A DNA stretch of 64,000 bases from Littorina saxatilis (GCF_037325665.1 NC_090259.1:38375375-38439374), one strand, 5' to 3'. Shown: positions 41,901 to 52,086, counted from the stretch's first letter. A program made the numbers and translations. The notes: a model not told the origin generated them from the letters alone.

Positions 41901-44900
41901 GATTTTACTGGTTGCGCGACAATGTCAAATGTGCTTCACTCAGCGGGGAGCGAGCATTACGCCATGAGTAAATTTTCTTTGAAATTTGAGTTCAAGTTGT
42001 TCTGCTGTACGTAATGTGTTTGGGTGTGTGTGTGTATGTGTGTTTTGATATGACAGTAAACTGCAACTGTGTGTTTGTGTGTAAACATGACAGTACATAC
42101 ATGATACACTGCAACCAAATTCATGACCGACCGGCCAAAAACTCAAACCCCCCTTTTAAGACACCCCCTTTTTACGACCTAATTTTCAAGGTTTTTCCAA
42201 AGTCGTAAACAGGGGGTTCTACTGTATTGGTATAAGTACAAAGTGGTTGCTTTTTTATGACCAGCTGTGCGCGCCTTCGTGTGCGAGGCTGGAACTAGAA
42301 ATTGTTCATACGAAATGACAAACACAGGTTACAAGCGATAACGCGCAAAAATACTGGTTTATTAACTCTGCATCGTAATAGTGGGATTGCGATGACAGTA
42401 TATGTTCATTGTGATATTCAGTATTGCATATTGCGATATTCAGTATTGCGTATTGCGGTAAAAAAATTAACAGAAAGAAAAAGAGAAAAGAAAAGAAATT
42501 ATTAGACATGGCAAAGGTATCAAAAATGCATAAACAAAACGCAAGAAACAAAAAGGGAAAAAATAACAAACACAAAACAGACGAAAACAAACAAACACAA
42601 ACAAGTTACAATAACCAAACACTCATTGATTAATCCTTTGACTTTTAAGAAAGGATTACGTTCCTTACGTTAAAAACAATAAACACTAAGAATACTCAAG
42701 AAACTTAGCATAAATACGTTACAAACCAAAATGGCTTTCTTTCTTTCTTTCTTTATTTGGTGTTTAACGTCGTTTTCAACCACGAAGGTTATATCGCGAC
42801 GGGGAAAGGGGGGAGATGGGATAGAGCCACTTGTCAATTGTTTCTTGTTCACAAAAGCACTAATCAAAAATTTGCTCCAGGGGCTTGCAACGTAGTACAA
42901 TATATTACCTTACTGGGAGAATGCAAGTTTCCAGTACAAAGGACTTAACATTTCTTACATACTGCTTGACTAAAATCTTTACAAAAATTGACTATATTCT
43001 ATACAAGAAACACTTAACAAGGGTAAAAAGAGAAACAGAATCCGTTAGTCGCCTCTTACGACATGCTGGGGAGCATCGGGTAAATTCTTCCCCCTAACCC
43101 GCGGGGGTACCAAAATGGCTACGTTACGGAAAATACAAACGTTGACTCATCAGGCCAAAAATACAATAACAAACTGTCATACTAAAAAATCTCTACAAGA
43201 CAACGTTCCTGCGTTATTCAAAGTTACAAAAAAGATACTACCTCAACTCACGTTATACATAAAAAAACCTCATGAAGTCATTACAAAATGGCGACCAAAA
43301 TACAACACAAACAAGTAACAACAAAATTACCTTATGCGCTGTGTGCGTTGTCCAGAGTACCAAAACGTGTAGCCTCTCAAACGAAGGGCACAAGACTATT
43401 CACAAACTTTAGATAAAACTGTATCCAAACACGTTACGTTGACTTTAAAAACATCACAAGAAACACTCCATTGGTTCACTTGTTAACTTTCATACGTTTA
43501 CAGAACGAATATCCAAACTCTTCCGTAAAGCCCTCAGATTGACTGATGAGAGGAAGTCAAACAGTAATATTTATAGAAAACAAAACCTAACATGGAATAG
43601 TTCATTTTAAAGGTTAAAGGTCACCATATTGACCAACCAAACATTCCTACAACAGGGTAGGGTGAGACTACTATTTACAACCAATCAGTAACTGATCACG
43701 CACTTCGTGCATGCTCAATACTTGGGACAGTCTATTTTACAAAAAGAAAAACAAGGAACTAGCTGACATTAAAAACTAAAAACATGTGAGTCACACGTAT
43801 TCTAAAACCTACTACGCAGTTATGCAGCGCTCACACCAAACCAGGACACGGAAAAGAGCACGTGAGTCTCACGCGTAAAGGTAGTTAAATAACGCTCCAC
43901 AAAAAACAGGTCACAACAAGGTGCCAATAATAAAAACACGGTTTTCTTTCTTTACACCGTCAAAGGACCAAAGCAAAATGTATTTACAACAAAAAATAGG
44001 TGAATGCATGCCACGTTGGCATGCACACCAGCCCTAACCCTAAAGAGGAATTACATTGATAATTCACGCTAAATGAGTAGAATATTTCATCAAAAAAGTA
44101 TGTCAAAATGGCTTTCGCACGTAACTTTTTGTTGTACATCTTAGAGGATGAAAAAACTAAGTCAAGAAAGTAAACACAAGCAGCAACATGTAAACAAAAG
44201 AAAAAATCAACAACTTCAGAGCAAAAGCGATTATAATAGCTTTGCAAAACGTGTTGAAACACAGCAATAAAAAACGAACGTAATCAGTTTACCTCAATAC
44301 ACGACAAGCAAAGTATTTCAAAGGAAATAAATCTATGATGCAACATGTAAACAGAAGAAAAAATCAACAACTTCAGAGCAAAGGTGATTTTGATAGCTTT
44401 GTAACACGTGTGGAAACACGCCAATAGAAAAAACTAACGTAATAAGAGTAAAGAGAAAAAAATGTCTCCTAATCGCAGAGCAAGCATGGTGTGAAGATGT
44501 CGAGTGCTGACTGGAAGCTGGACCCCAAGGAGTTGGAATCCAAGTTCAGCGACAAGACGAAGCTCATCGTCGTCAACACGCCAAACAATCCTCTGGGAAA
44601 GGTCGGTCTTTGTGGGATGATCGAGGAGTCGGGGAGGGGGTGATGGTGTGGAGGTGATTGTGTGTTTTTTTGTTGTTTGTTGACGTGATGGAAGTTTAGT
44701 TAGCAGCAAGTCCAAACCTATCCTCCTTAACACTGCCAACAACCAACTGGGAAAATTCAGTCAGTATGTGTGGGTGTGTGTGAGGGGGTTGGGATTTGGG
44801 GTAACTAAAGGGTGTGTGTGTGTGTGTGTGTGCACGAGGGGTGAATGATAGGGGGAGAGGAGGGGCGAGTAGCACAGAGGGGTGGAGGCAGGCATTGTTG

Positions 44901-47900
44901 TCCATGTTCAGCGATAAGACCAAGCTAACCATCCTCAACAAATGATCCATAGTGCTTTTAGTTATGCGCTATAGAAATCTCCTTAATAAATAAATAAATA
45001 AATCCACTGGGAAAGGCTTGTGCGAGAATGATTTAGGCTGTCATTTTGTGCTCAAAACAGGAGCTTCATAGCAACATTCGCTTATCACAACAACATCTGG
45101 GCCAGTAGATAATTTTCAGAAATAACTCGGTTGGGTTTGTAAGGGTTGTGAAAAAGTGAATACACTTGCTTTTCGTGAGACAAACCATTTACACGTGCTC
45201 CTTGTCCGTGTGTTTCAGACAACCCTCTTGCCTAGTGACTGACCTGTGGATTGCTTGTCTCACTAAATTCAAGGGTATTCACTCTTTCACAACCCATGCA
45301 AACCCGACAGTTATTTCCAGAATGTCTATTTTACATCACTGCAGACCTGTCAATCCCTTCCAAGGCCAACCTGTATTAATATGACTAGAAACTGTATTCA
45401 AGGTAACAATCCCTTACAAACAGCAACATTTTTGTTAAAAAAACACAAAAAAATAACACAGTTATTATCAATAATTACAAAAGTCAATTTTAAGGGGCTT
45501 ATTGTCCGTCAGGTCTTAATTGCCTATATTGGACATGAATTGGTTTATACGATTCGAGTTTTTACGCCCTCACGGCTTTTGATCTATGCGTGTTTAGGTG
45601 GTATCAGCCTTCTGCACTTATGGTAGAATGACCAAGATCTTTAACGTGCCATTGAGGTGACACGGGGGTGGGAGATGGATACCGTCTCTGGGTCTGCACA
45701 TAAAGTTGACCCGTGTCCGTCCCGGCCCGGATTCGAACCAGCGACCTTTCGATTACAAGTCCGGTGCATGCTCTACCACCTGAGCTACCCGGGCCCCCAC
45801 ACTAATTAATAATTACTGACTCAAAACTTGAATTTAAAGGAATTTTTTTTTCTCCATTTGGTAACTTTTAAAACGGCTCACTCAGGTTAAAAGGAAGAAG
45901 GTTTGGAAAATGGCATAGGCACTGTCAGGTCTATTTTTAGTCCTCATTTGCATAATCTCTCATGCTGCTTTTCAATTCATCATTTCTGGGGTTAAATTCT
46001 CAAATGATGGTTGAATCATAGATTGGATTAAAAGAGAAACAAGTTACTAGTAAGTTTGTTCCACTTTCTAATTTTCAAAAGAACTCCATGTATCCAACTC
46101 AAATCAGAACTGGTCAGAGATCATGCAATATATCTGAAACCGAGAAGGACACTGAAACCATGGAAGTGGGCTATATAAAGGATACACTGACCTAAATAAC
46201 TCCAACGTGAACCCAACACTGCAACCCGTGTGTGTATCGGAGTCAAATGTCATGCCTGAGTGTGTGTGTTAATCTTCATTTGCATGTGTTGTCAAGATCA
46301 CAGCAATGACAAGTTAAAGAGAGTTGCCCTGTAATTTGGTTTGCCCGTACAAAATACAGGAAAACCGTATGGGTTGACAGGTATGTCACTGTCTGCAACT
46401 TGCATCCAAAATGCCATTGAAGCAGGTAGTAAGCAGCTATTAGGTACTGCGCACGATATAAGAATACTGTGAATACTTGTGAATATTCATGCAGACTCTC
46501 TTCGGTGTCAGAACACGCCAGCTTTGCATGCGCATGATAAAAAACCCACGTGAAAGTCTCGGGGCTTGGAAAATGAATACATGCAAGCAGGAAAAAGAGA
46601 AAAAAATGGGTAGCGCTGTCTGGCTGTAGGACAGCTCGTTTTCCGCAGTGAGAAAGCAGCCCGAATTTCCATGAGGGTAACCTCACAGGACTATATGAAA
46701 TCTTATCCTTTTCCTTTTGTGTTTTAAGGTGTTTGTCCAATCGGAGTTGGAGATGGTAGCAGAGCTGTGCAAGAAGTATGACGTTGTGTGTGTGGCTGAC
46801 GAGGTATATGAGTGGATGACCTACCCAGGGATAGAGCACATCAAAATTGGTGAGTGAAAAAAACCTTTTTATTTATTTATATATATTTTTTTAAAAGGGT
46901 CGAAGCAGCCTTCACGCTTAGGTAAAAAAAAAAGAAAAGAAAAAAGATGTTTTCATATGGCCTGGACACCCTTACTGAGCCACTAATTCGCCCCCCCCCC
47001 CCCCACCCTTCGTCAGGGCCTAGGTGGCCCCTGGACCCATGCCTCATACTTTTTAGTCAATTTTGTTTTTATAGGCTTCACGCATGAAAATATGATTTAT
47101 TTGGCCAGCCACGCTTAGGCATGTGGGATCGTACCATCACGGTGGGCAGTGCTGTCTCAAGGCTGTATGATTTATTTTGCCAGCCACGCTACCAGGCATG
47201 TGGGATCGTACCATCACGGTGGGCAGTGCTGTCTCAAGGCTGTATGATTTATTTTGCCAGCCACGCTACCAGGCATGTGGGATCGTACCATCACGGTGGG
47301 CAGTGCGGGCAAGACGTTCAGCGTGACGGGGTGGAAGCTGGGCTGGAGCGTGGCACCTGAGAATCTCTTGATGGGGGCCAAACTGGTGCACCAGAACTCT
47401 GTCTACACCTGCCCAACACCTATCCAGGTAGGTCTTTCGCAGACCTGGGAATTCATATAATTTCGCCATATTTTGAACGCACGATTTTCTAGAGTACAAG
47501 AAGTACGGTCAGTGGAAAAAATACGACGAAAATAATTCCCAGACTACTTTTCTTCGCAAGCGCATCCCAAAGCTGATCTAAATTAGTATTTTGACACATC
47601 ATTACAGTTTTTGTCCGTAAACATTGACAGAAGCATATTTGTTTTAAACGTATTGGTAAATTTAATTAACGCTGTGACGGACGCATGTGAAACTCGACAA
47701 GTTCTACATGTCGCGCTCACCAACATGATGTGTAAAACGTATTCCGGAGAGTGGTCATGCGCTTCTACAGATCCCTGTATTGTCCGTCTAATCAGATATA
47801 ATGTTTTTTTAAGAGCACGTGTATAAACTTTGCTTGTTGTGCTCCATTTGTTGAATTGATTGTGTGCGGCCTTGTTATCTGTAATTTTCTGAATAAATTG

Positions 47901-48131
47901 TTTAAACCATTTGATGTGACGTTGATCAGGAGGCAGTGGCAGAGGGCTTGGAGCTGGAAATCGATCGTCGCGACTCAGTGGACTGCTACTTTAAATCCCT
48001 GGCACTGGAGCTGCTACCCAAGCGTGACGAACTGGCCCAGGTGTTAGAGGGGCTGGGTATGCACCCTGTGGTACCCGAGGGGGGTTACTTCATGCTGGCG
48101 GATATTTCACAGATGAGTGAGTTTGTGTGTC

Positions 48132-48211
<80 letters not shown>

Positions 48212-50592
48212 TATGTGTGCGAGAGAGAGTGTGTGTGTGTGTGTGTGGGTGTGTTTGTGTGTATGTGCTTTTTTGTTAGTGCGTGTGTGTGTTTGTTAGT
48301 GTGTGTGTGCACGCACGTGTTTGTGTGTGTGTGTGTGTGTGCGTGTGTGAGTGAGTCGAGACTAGTGCATGCAAAACGTACAGCAAGTGCTCAGTTCTGT
48401 AGCGATGTACACAAACTTATTCTTGTGATTTCAGAAGTGGATTTGTCAGACTACAACAAAGATGAACCCAAGGACTTCAAGTTTGCCAAATGGATGATCA
48501 AAGAAAAGGTATAATCGCAAGTTATGTTGATTTAATATCTTGAACACTTTTTGTGAACAATGAAGATTTTTTTTTAAACTACCCTTGTATTTGCTTTGAA
48601 CTACACGTACACAGTGCAAATGATGTGGGATATATACATCCACTTCTTAAAAAACAACAAATAAAATGAGAAAAGTATGAGCTGTACAAAGGGCACGCCA
48701 TCCCAATAACCTTGACTGCCTCTTTGCAGAGTATGGATCATACACACCACACTATCATGTAAGGGATACACACCTTCAAGTTCCTCAATGGGCGGGGATG
48801 TAGCTCAGTTGGTAGCGCGCTGGATTTGTATCCAGTTGGCCGCTGTCAGCGTGAGTTCGTCCCCACGTTCGGCGAGAGATTTATTTCTCAGAGTCAACTT
48901 TGTGTGCAGACTCTCCTCGGTGTCCGAACACCCCCGTGTGTATACGCAAGCACAAGACCAAGTGCGCACGAAAAAGATCCTGTAATCCATGTCAGAGTTC
49001 GGTGGGTTATAGAAACACGAAAATACCCAGCATGCTTCCTCCGAAAGCGGCGTATGGCTGCCTAAATGGCGGGATAAAACGGCCATACACGTAAAAGCCG
49101 TGGGAGTTTCAGCCCATGAACGAACAAACAAACAAGTTCCTCAATTGGTAGAGCTCTGGACTAAATGTGATCCTAAGGTCAGGGGTTCGATTCTGGTCCG
49201 GGACGGACAGGGGGTCAACTTTATGTGCAGACTCGGAAACAGTATCCATGTTCCACCCTCGTGTCACAACTGTGGCACGTAAAAGACCTCGGTCATTCTG
49301 TGCAGGTGGCCGATTACACCTAAAACAGCAAAGCACGCACCTGGGTAGCGCGACTGTTGCTGCTAGCTTTCCACTGGGAGGAAGCGACCCGAATGTCCCA
49401 GCAATGGGACAAAGAAGTAAAGAACAAGTCGCGTAAGGCGAAATTACTACATTTAGTCAAGCTGTGGAACTCACAGAATGAAACTGAACGCACTGCATTT
49501 TTTCACAATGACCAAAGTCCGCCGCTCGTGCAAAAGGCAGTGAAATTAACGAGCCTGTTTAGCGAGGTAGTGGTTGCGCGTGCTGCATAGCACGCTTTTC
49601 TGTACCTCTCTTCGTTACTTTCTGAACGTTTTTTTAATCCAAACATATCATATCTATATGTTTTTGGAATGAAGAACCGACTAGGAATTAGATGAAATTG
49701 TTTTTAAATCGATTTTGGAAATTTTATTTTAATCATAATTTTTATATTTTTAAATTTTAGAGCTTGTTTTTAATCCGAATATAACATATTGATATGTTTT
49801 TGGAATCAGAAAATGATGAAGAATAAGATGAATGTAATTTTGGATCATTTTATAAAAAAATAATTTTAATTACAATTTTCAGATTTTTAATGACCAAAGT
49901 CATTAATTAATTTTTAAGCTGAAATGCAATACCAAAGTCCGGCCTTCGTCAAAGATTGCTTGGCCAAAATTTCAATCAATTTGATTGAAAAATGAGGGTG
50001 TGACAACTTTTACAAAAAGCCGGATATGACGTCATCAAAGACATTTATCGAAAAAATGAAAAAAACGTCCGGGGATATCAATCAATCAATCAATCAATGA
50101 GGCTTATATCGCGCATATTCCGTGGGTACAGTTCTAGGCGCTCTGCAGTGATGCCGTGTGAGCTGAGATGAAATTTTATACGGCCAGTAGATTGCAGCCA
50201 TGTCGGCGCATATTTACCTTTCACGGCCTTATTCCAAGTCACACGGGTATGGTAGACAATTATTAACTGTGCCTAAGCAATTTTGCCAGGAAAGACCCTT
50301 TTGTCAATCGTGGGATCTTTAACGTGCACACCCAATGTAGTATACACGGGGGGTGGTTCGGACACCGAAGAGAGTCTGCACACAAAGTTGACTCTGTGAA
50401 ATAAATTTCCGCCGAACCTGGGATCGAACTCGCGCTGACAGCGGCCAACTGAATACAAATCCAGCGCTCTACCAACTGAGCTATATCCCCGCCCCGCCCC
50501 GATATCATTCCTAGGAACTCTCATGTCAAATTTCATAAAGATTGGTCCAGTAGTTTAGTCTGAATCGCTCTACACACACAGACAGACAGACA

Positions 50593-50648
<56 letters not shown>

Positions 50649-52086
50649 ACAACCCTCGTCTTAATTCCCCCTCTATGTTAAAACATTTAGTCAAAACTTG
50701 ACTAAATGTAAAAAGAAAAGAAATAATATTTGGACTACATCATCCCATCGGTATATTTCTAATGACATCATTGTTTAGTCATTCGTCAACTACCATACGG
50801 GATTGAGATGTACGTGCACAAGAGGGTTTCAGGCTTTACATAAAGTCACGAGTACCCCCCCCCCCCCCCCCCATTGTGTCTACAAGCTTAGTAAATAGAA
50901 AATTTCGTGAGACTTTTAAGTTGTGAAGGCAAGATGAAAGTCTCTCAGAAATTACCTCTGTGCTTTCTCTCAGAAATCACAGTGCTTGTTTTGCTGTGCT
51001 TTCTCTCACAAATTAACTCTTTTCTCATACTTGAATTCTCTCCAAAATGAACTTTTATTAATCTTCTCTCAGAAATTAACTCTGCTTTCTATTGGAAATG
51101 TGCTTGTTTTTCTGTACTTTCTTTCACAGATTAACTTTTTTCTCCATGCTTGATTTCTGTCCGAAATGAACTTTTTTAAAATCTGTACTTCATGTCAGAA
51201 ATGTACGATATTCTCGATGGTTTCTCTCAGAAACTTGCTGGGATTCCGCCATCCGCCTTTTACTGCTCCGAACACAAACAGATGGGGGAGAACTACATTC
51301 GCTTCTGTTTTATCAAGGTAAGACAACTATGTATGTATGGGGCGATTTATATAGCGCTTGACGTTCTCTAAGCGCTTTACATATTAATTTCTGCCGTGTG
51401 AGATGGAATTTTTTACTCAATATATCACGCATTCACATCGGCCAGTAAATCTCAAGCCAATTAAGGCGAATATTTACTTTTCACGGCCTATTATTCCAAG
51501 TCACACGGGTATTTGGTGGACATTTGTATCTATGCCTATACAATTTATCCAGGAAAGACCCTTTTGTCAATCGTGGGATCTTTAACGTGCACACCCCAAT
51601 GTAGTGTACACGAAGGGACATCGGTTTTTCGTCTCATCCGAAAGACTAGCACTTGAACCCATCACCTAGGTTAGGAAAGGGGGGAGAAAATTGCTAACGC
51701 CCTGACCCAGGGTCGAACTCGCAACCTCTCGCTTCCGAGGCAAGTGCGTTTACCACTCGGCCACCCAGTCCACTACTGGGTTTTATTTTAGAACTGTATC
51801 AGTGTCACAGCTGCCAACTGCTACGCTTTCTGAGTAATTGCTACACATCTACGCCAATCGAAAGATTGCTATGCTTAAACAAATAATCATAACCATGCAA
51901 CCATGCCTCTTTTGACTTGGATGATTTAATTATGATTCATATTTGTTGGTGTTCTTAGCTCTCAGGAGGATGGCACCTGTACTAATCATGATTTAATGAT
52001 TCGTATTCGCTATGTTTTTTCAGGAGGATGAAACCTTGAAGAGTGCAGAGGATATTTTGCGTAAATGGAAGCAAGAGTCGAGCTAG
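37479..52086 (+). CDS. KYAT1/KYAT3: Kynurenine aminotransferase / cysteine-S-conjugate beta-lyase (whole gene, 12 coding exons)
   Basis: Twelve exons with consensus GT/AG junctions and matching phases give 1269 coding bases, i.e. 422 residues, the same length as human KYAT1. It is a fold-type I PLP aminotransferase that converts kynurenine to kynurenate and can also cleave cysteine conjugates. Visible family signatures are NLGQGFPD near the N terminus, [22 protein letters not shown] (N185), DEVYEW (D214, Y217), SAGKTF with the Schiff-base lysine K248, and IRFCF with the substrate-carboxylate arginine R397. No mitochondrial presequence is visible, so it is probably cytosolic. The sequence shares features with both vertebrate KYAT1 and KYAT3, so it may predate their split. 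The first coding exon starts just after an acceptor-like site, implying an upstream 5' UTR exon that I did not locate. Introns hold many SINEs and MITEs. Confidence 0.95.
37552..37845 (+). mobile_element. tRNA-derived SINE (family B)
   Basis: The tRNA-like head GCCGGTAGCTCAGATGGTAA with GTTCAAATCC is followed by a body with GGGTCAACTTTATGTGCAGA, TCCATGTTCCACC and GCGCGACTGTTGCTGCTA. It lies in the first KYAT intron just after the exon 1 donor. Other copies are at 49129 and, inverted, at 45596. Confidence 0.85.
37871..38368. mobile_element. TTAA-flanked MITE (T2-like), copy 1, in KYAT intron 1
   Basis: AGGTACTGAACTTG at the left and GCACTGTGCCT at the right, flanked by TTAA. The same 0.5 kb element occurs inverted at 55934-56428. 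Confidence 0.8.
38541..38592 (+). CDS. KYAT1/KYAT3: KYAT coding exon 2
   Basis: Flanked by TTGTCTAG and GTAATT. It encodes [17 protein letters not shown], the conserved N-terminal arm leading into the substrate loop. Phase 2 on entry and phase 0 on exit fit both neighbours. Confidence 0.92.
38898..38944. repeat. (GT)n microsatellite in KYAT intron 2
   Basis: About 23 GT units. Confidence 0.95.
39133..39231 (+). CDS. KYAT1/KYAT3: KYAT coding exon 3
   Basis: Flanked by CCAACAG and GTGAGT. It encodes [16 protein letters not shown] and continues to HQYTRPF, containing the conserved GFPD substrate-binding loop and the NQYTR-like block of the family. Confidence 0.92.
39371..39605. mobile_element. 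TTAA-flanked short element in KYAT intron 3
   Basis: CTCATTGTCTCCCAGG at the left and GGGTAAAAAGTG at the right, flanked by TTAA, with a palindrome GGTACGGATATATATCCGTA near the left end. Probably a piggyBac-like MITE. Confidence 0.5.
39635..39784 (+). CDS. KYAT1/KYAT3: KYAT coding exon 4
   Basis: Flanked by TTCGTGCAG and GTGTGT. It begins [13 protein letters not shown] and contains [10 protein letters not shown], the loop that grips the PLP phosphate, ending at NPGDE. It reads in phase 0 at both ends. Confidence 0.93.
39855..39945 (+). repeat. 16-bp tandem repeat GTGCATTCCCTGTACG
   Basis: Six imperfect units directly after KYAT exon 4. Confidence 0.85.
40430..40516 (+). CDS. KYAT1/KYAT3: KYAT coding exon 5
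   Basis: Flanked by GTTGCAG and GTGAGTG. It encodes [16 protein letters not shown] and on to VFVPLRP; the aromatic residue in FDCYEP stacks on the PLP ring in this family. A long (GT)n microsatellite starts directly after the donor. Confidence 0.93.
40530..40780. repeat. (GT)n compound microsatellite after KYAT exon 5
   Basis: GTGTGTCTGTGT variants over about 250 bp beginning close to the donor. Confidence 0.95.
41048..42224. mobile_element. Tigger/pogo-like element with internal duplication
   Basis: CAGTAGAACTCCCCC at the left and GGGGGTTCTACTG at the right, flanked by TA. A block of about 220 bp starting near 41160 (GCGACTTACGACC...CAAGGATAATGAC) is duplicated from about 41380. Parts also match 24850-25130 in reverse complement (GAGAGCTAATAAAGTA). 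No intact transposase. Confidence 0.75.
42737..43108 (-). mobile_element. (AAAG)n-tailed retroposon, copy 3
   Basis: Same family as the copies at 4733 and 19111, flanked by the 12-bp duplication ACCAAAATGGCT (42725-42736 and 43109-43120). It lies in the KYAT intron between exons 5 and 6. Confidence 0.9.
43121..44188. other. Intronic, no feature seen
   Basis: A-rich sequence inside the KYAT intron between exons 5 and 6. No repeat ends or coding frames recognised. Confidence 0.5.
44189..44447 (+). repeat. Tandem duplication (about 100 bp, spacing 151 bp)
   Basis: GCAACATGTAAACA, AAAAATCAACAACTTCAGAG and CGATTATAATAGCTTTG occur at 44189 and in slightly changed form at 44340, just before KYAT exon 6. 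Confidence 0.8.
44479..44601 (+). CDS. KYAT1/KYAT3: KYAT coding exon 6
   Basis: Flanked by AATCGCAG and GTCGGT. It encodes [16 protein letters not shown] and on to [12 protein letters not shown]185 is the conserved Asn that bonds to the PLP ring oxygen. The preceding intron is about 4 kb and holds several repeats. Confidence 0.93.
45118..45322. mobile_element. Short TIR element (GAAATAACTCNGTTGGGTTTG), copy 1
   Basis: GAAATAACTCGGTTGGGTTT at the left is mirrored by AACCCGACAGTTATTTCC at the right. A second copy is at 58156-58358. Confidence 0.7.
45596..45806 (-). mobile_element. tRNA-derived SINE (family B), partial, inverted
   Basis: In reverse complement it reads as a tRNA-like head (GGGTAGCTCAGGTGGTAGAG, GGTTCGAATCC) and GGGTCAACTTTATGTGCAGA. 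The 3' part is truncated. It lies between KYAT exons 6 and 7. Confidence 0.8.
46490..46718 (+). mobile_element. SINE-like fragment (family D)
   Basis: Contains GCAGACTCTCTTCGGTGTC and a 3' part with GGTAGCGCTGTCTGGCTGTA, AGAAAGCAGCCCGAATTTCC and GAGGGTAACCTCACAGGAC. A relative lies at 62815-63240. It lies just upstream of KYAT exon 7. Confidence 0.7.
46729..46849 (+). CDS. KYAT1/KYAT3: KYAT coding exon 7
   Basis: Flanked by GTTTTAAG and GTGAGTG. It encodes [16 protein letters not shown] and on to [19 protein letters not shown]214 contacts the PLP pyridine nitrogen and Y217 the ring oxygen. It ends in phase 1 (one base, G), completed by the true copy of the next exon. Confidence 0.93.
47103..47304 (+). 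repeat. Tandem triplication of the KYAT exon 8 acceptor and exon start
   Basis: A 77-bp unit made of TATTTTGCCAG, CCACGCTACCAGGCATG, GGGATCGTACCATCACGG and a short filler (TGTCTCAAGGCTGTATGA) occurs in succession; copies of the exon start lie at 47109, 47184 and 47261. The first copy is 2 bp shorter. Only the third continues into the rest of the exon. Confidence 0.95.
47261..47427 (+). CDS. KYAT1/KYAT3: KYAT coding exon 8 (PLP lysine exon)
   Basis: The acceptor TTGCCAG is followed by [14 protein letters not shown], then [15 protein letters not shown] with the Schiff-base lysine K248; the donor is GTAGGT after PTPIQ. Two incomplete tandem copies of the acceptor plus the first part of this exon lie immediately upstream (see the repeat entry). 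Only this third copy continues in frame into SAGKTF. Confidence 0.93.
47438..47592. mobile_element. Fragment of the CAGACCTGGGAA element
   Basis: AGACCTGGGAATTCATA, AATTTCGCCATATTTTG and CCAGACTACTTTTCTTCGCA are the reverse complement of the right end at about 25340-25490. It lies right after KYAT exon 8. Confidence 0.75.
47930..48116 (+). CDS. KYAT1/KYAT3: KYAT coding exon 9
   Basis: Flanked by TTGATCAG and GTGAGT. It encodes [16 protein letters not shown] and continues through [14 protein letters not shown] to [14 protein letters not shown], the small C-terminal domain. It ends in phase 1. A (GA)n microsatellite follows the donor. Confidence 0.92.
48137..48350. repeat. (GA)n and (GT)n microsatellite after KYAT exon 9
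   Basis: About 36 GA units, then GT-rich sequence. A frame that reads through it from exon 9 is an artefact of the missing stop. Confidence 0.95.
48435..48508 (+). CDS. KYAT1/KYAT3: KYAT coding exon 10
   Basis: Flanked by GATTTCAG and GTATAA. It encodes [16 protein letters not shown] and AKWMIKEK, matching the family DEPYDxxFxKWM block. It closes in phase 0. Confidence 0.92.
48790..49128 (+). mobile_element. tRNA-derived SINE (family A), second copy
   Basis: Almost the same head and body as the copy at 14884, with an altered tail of CAAA repeats. It lies in the KYAT intron between coding exons 10 and 11, directly followed by a family B SINE. Confidence 0.9.
49129..49425 (+). mobile_element. 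tRNA-derived SINE (family B), second copy
   Basis: Same body as the copy at 37552, with a tRNA-like head (TCCTCAATTGGTAGAGCTC, GGTTCGATTC). It abuts a family A SINE, so the two inserted head to tail. Confidence 0.85.
50083..50502 (-). mobile_element. tRNA-derived SINE (family C) inserted in a longer repeat
   Basis: On the - strand a tRNA-like head (GATATAGCTCAGTTGGTAGA, GTTCGATCCC) is followed by a body containing ACGTTAAAGATCCCACGATT and GTGAAAGGTAAATATGCGCC, then a (TGAT)n tail. It is flanked by GATATCA on both sides, a target-site duplication inside the 49446-50712 repeat. Confidence 0.85.
50578..50647. repeat. (CAGA)n/(CA)n microsatellite inside the long repeat
   Basis: Five CAGA-type units followed by about 28 CA units. 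Confidence 0.95.
51231..51317 (+). CDS. KYAT1/KYAT3: KYAT coding exon 11
   Basis: Flanked by TCTCTCAG and GTAAGA. It encodes [16 protein letters not shown] and on to [11 protein letters not shown]397 is the arginine that binds the substrate carboxylate. The preceding intron of about 2.7 kb contains two SINEs and a long repeat with an inserted SINE. Confidence 0.93.
51335..51775 (-). mobile_element. tRNA-derived SINE (family C), second copy
   Basis: Shares GTAAATATTCGCC, CACACGGGTATT, AAAGACCCTTTTGTCAATCG and ATCTTTAACGTGCACACCC (+ strand reading) with the copy at 50083, but has a different tRNA-like head (GCCGAGTGGTAAACGCACTT on the - strand). It lies in the last KYAT intron. Confidence 0.85.
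52024..52086 (+). CDS. KYAT1/KYAT3: KYAT coding exon 12 (terminal)
   Basis: The acceptor TTTTTTCAG is followed by [20 protein letters not shown] and a TAG stop. The ending resembles the KDEATLxxxxExLRKWK tail of vertebrate KYAT1. Confidence 0.93.
   Translation, partial: EDETLKSAEDILRKWKQESS

Larger units (their letters stand above)
49446..50712. mobile_element. Long repeat with TACATTTAGTCAAG ends, carrying (AC)n and a SINE
   Basis: ACTACATTTAGTCAAG at the left and CTTGACTAAATGTA at the right are inverted. The interior has CCAAAGTCCG, AATGAGGGTGTGACAAC, GATATGACGTCATCAAAGAC, an (AC)n run and CCCTCGTCTTAATTCCCC. It is interrupted by the SINE at 50083-50502. Fragments lie at 29392 and 62245. 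Confidence 0.8.

Noticed and set aside
44434-44950. Frames overlapping KYAT exon 6 on the - strand
   Set aside because: They are antisense to a clearly spliced exon and run into GT-rich low-complexity sequence.
47121-47360. A frame starting at the first repeated MWDRTITVG
   Set aside because: It reads through the upstream incomplete exon copies and loses the frame before the active-site lysine.
47936-48514. A 192-codon frame running from KYAT exon 9 through the (GA)n repeat into exon 10
   Set aside because: The junctions have good donor and acceptor sites and the family alignment requires splicing; the Arg-Glu run is intronic.
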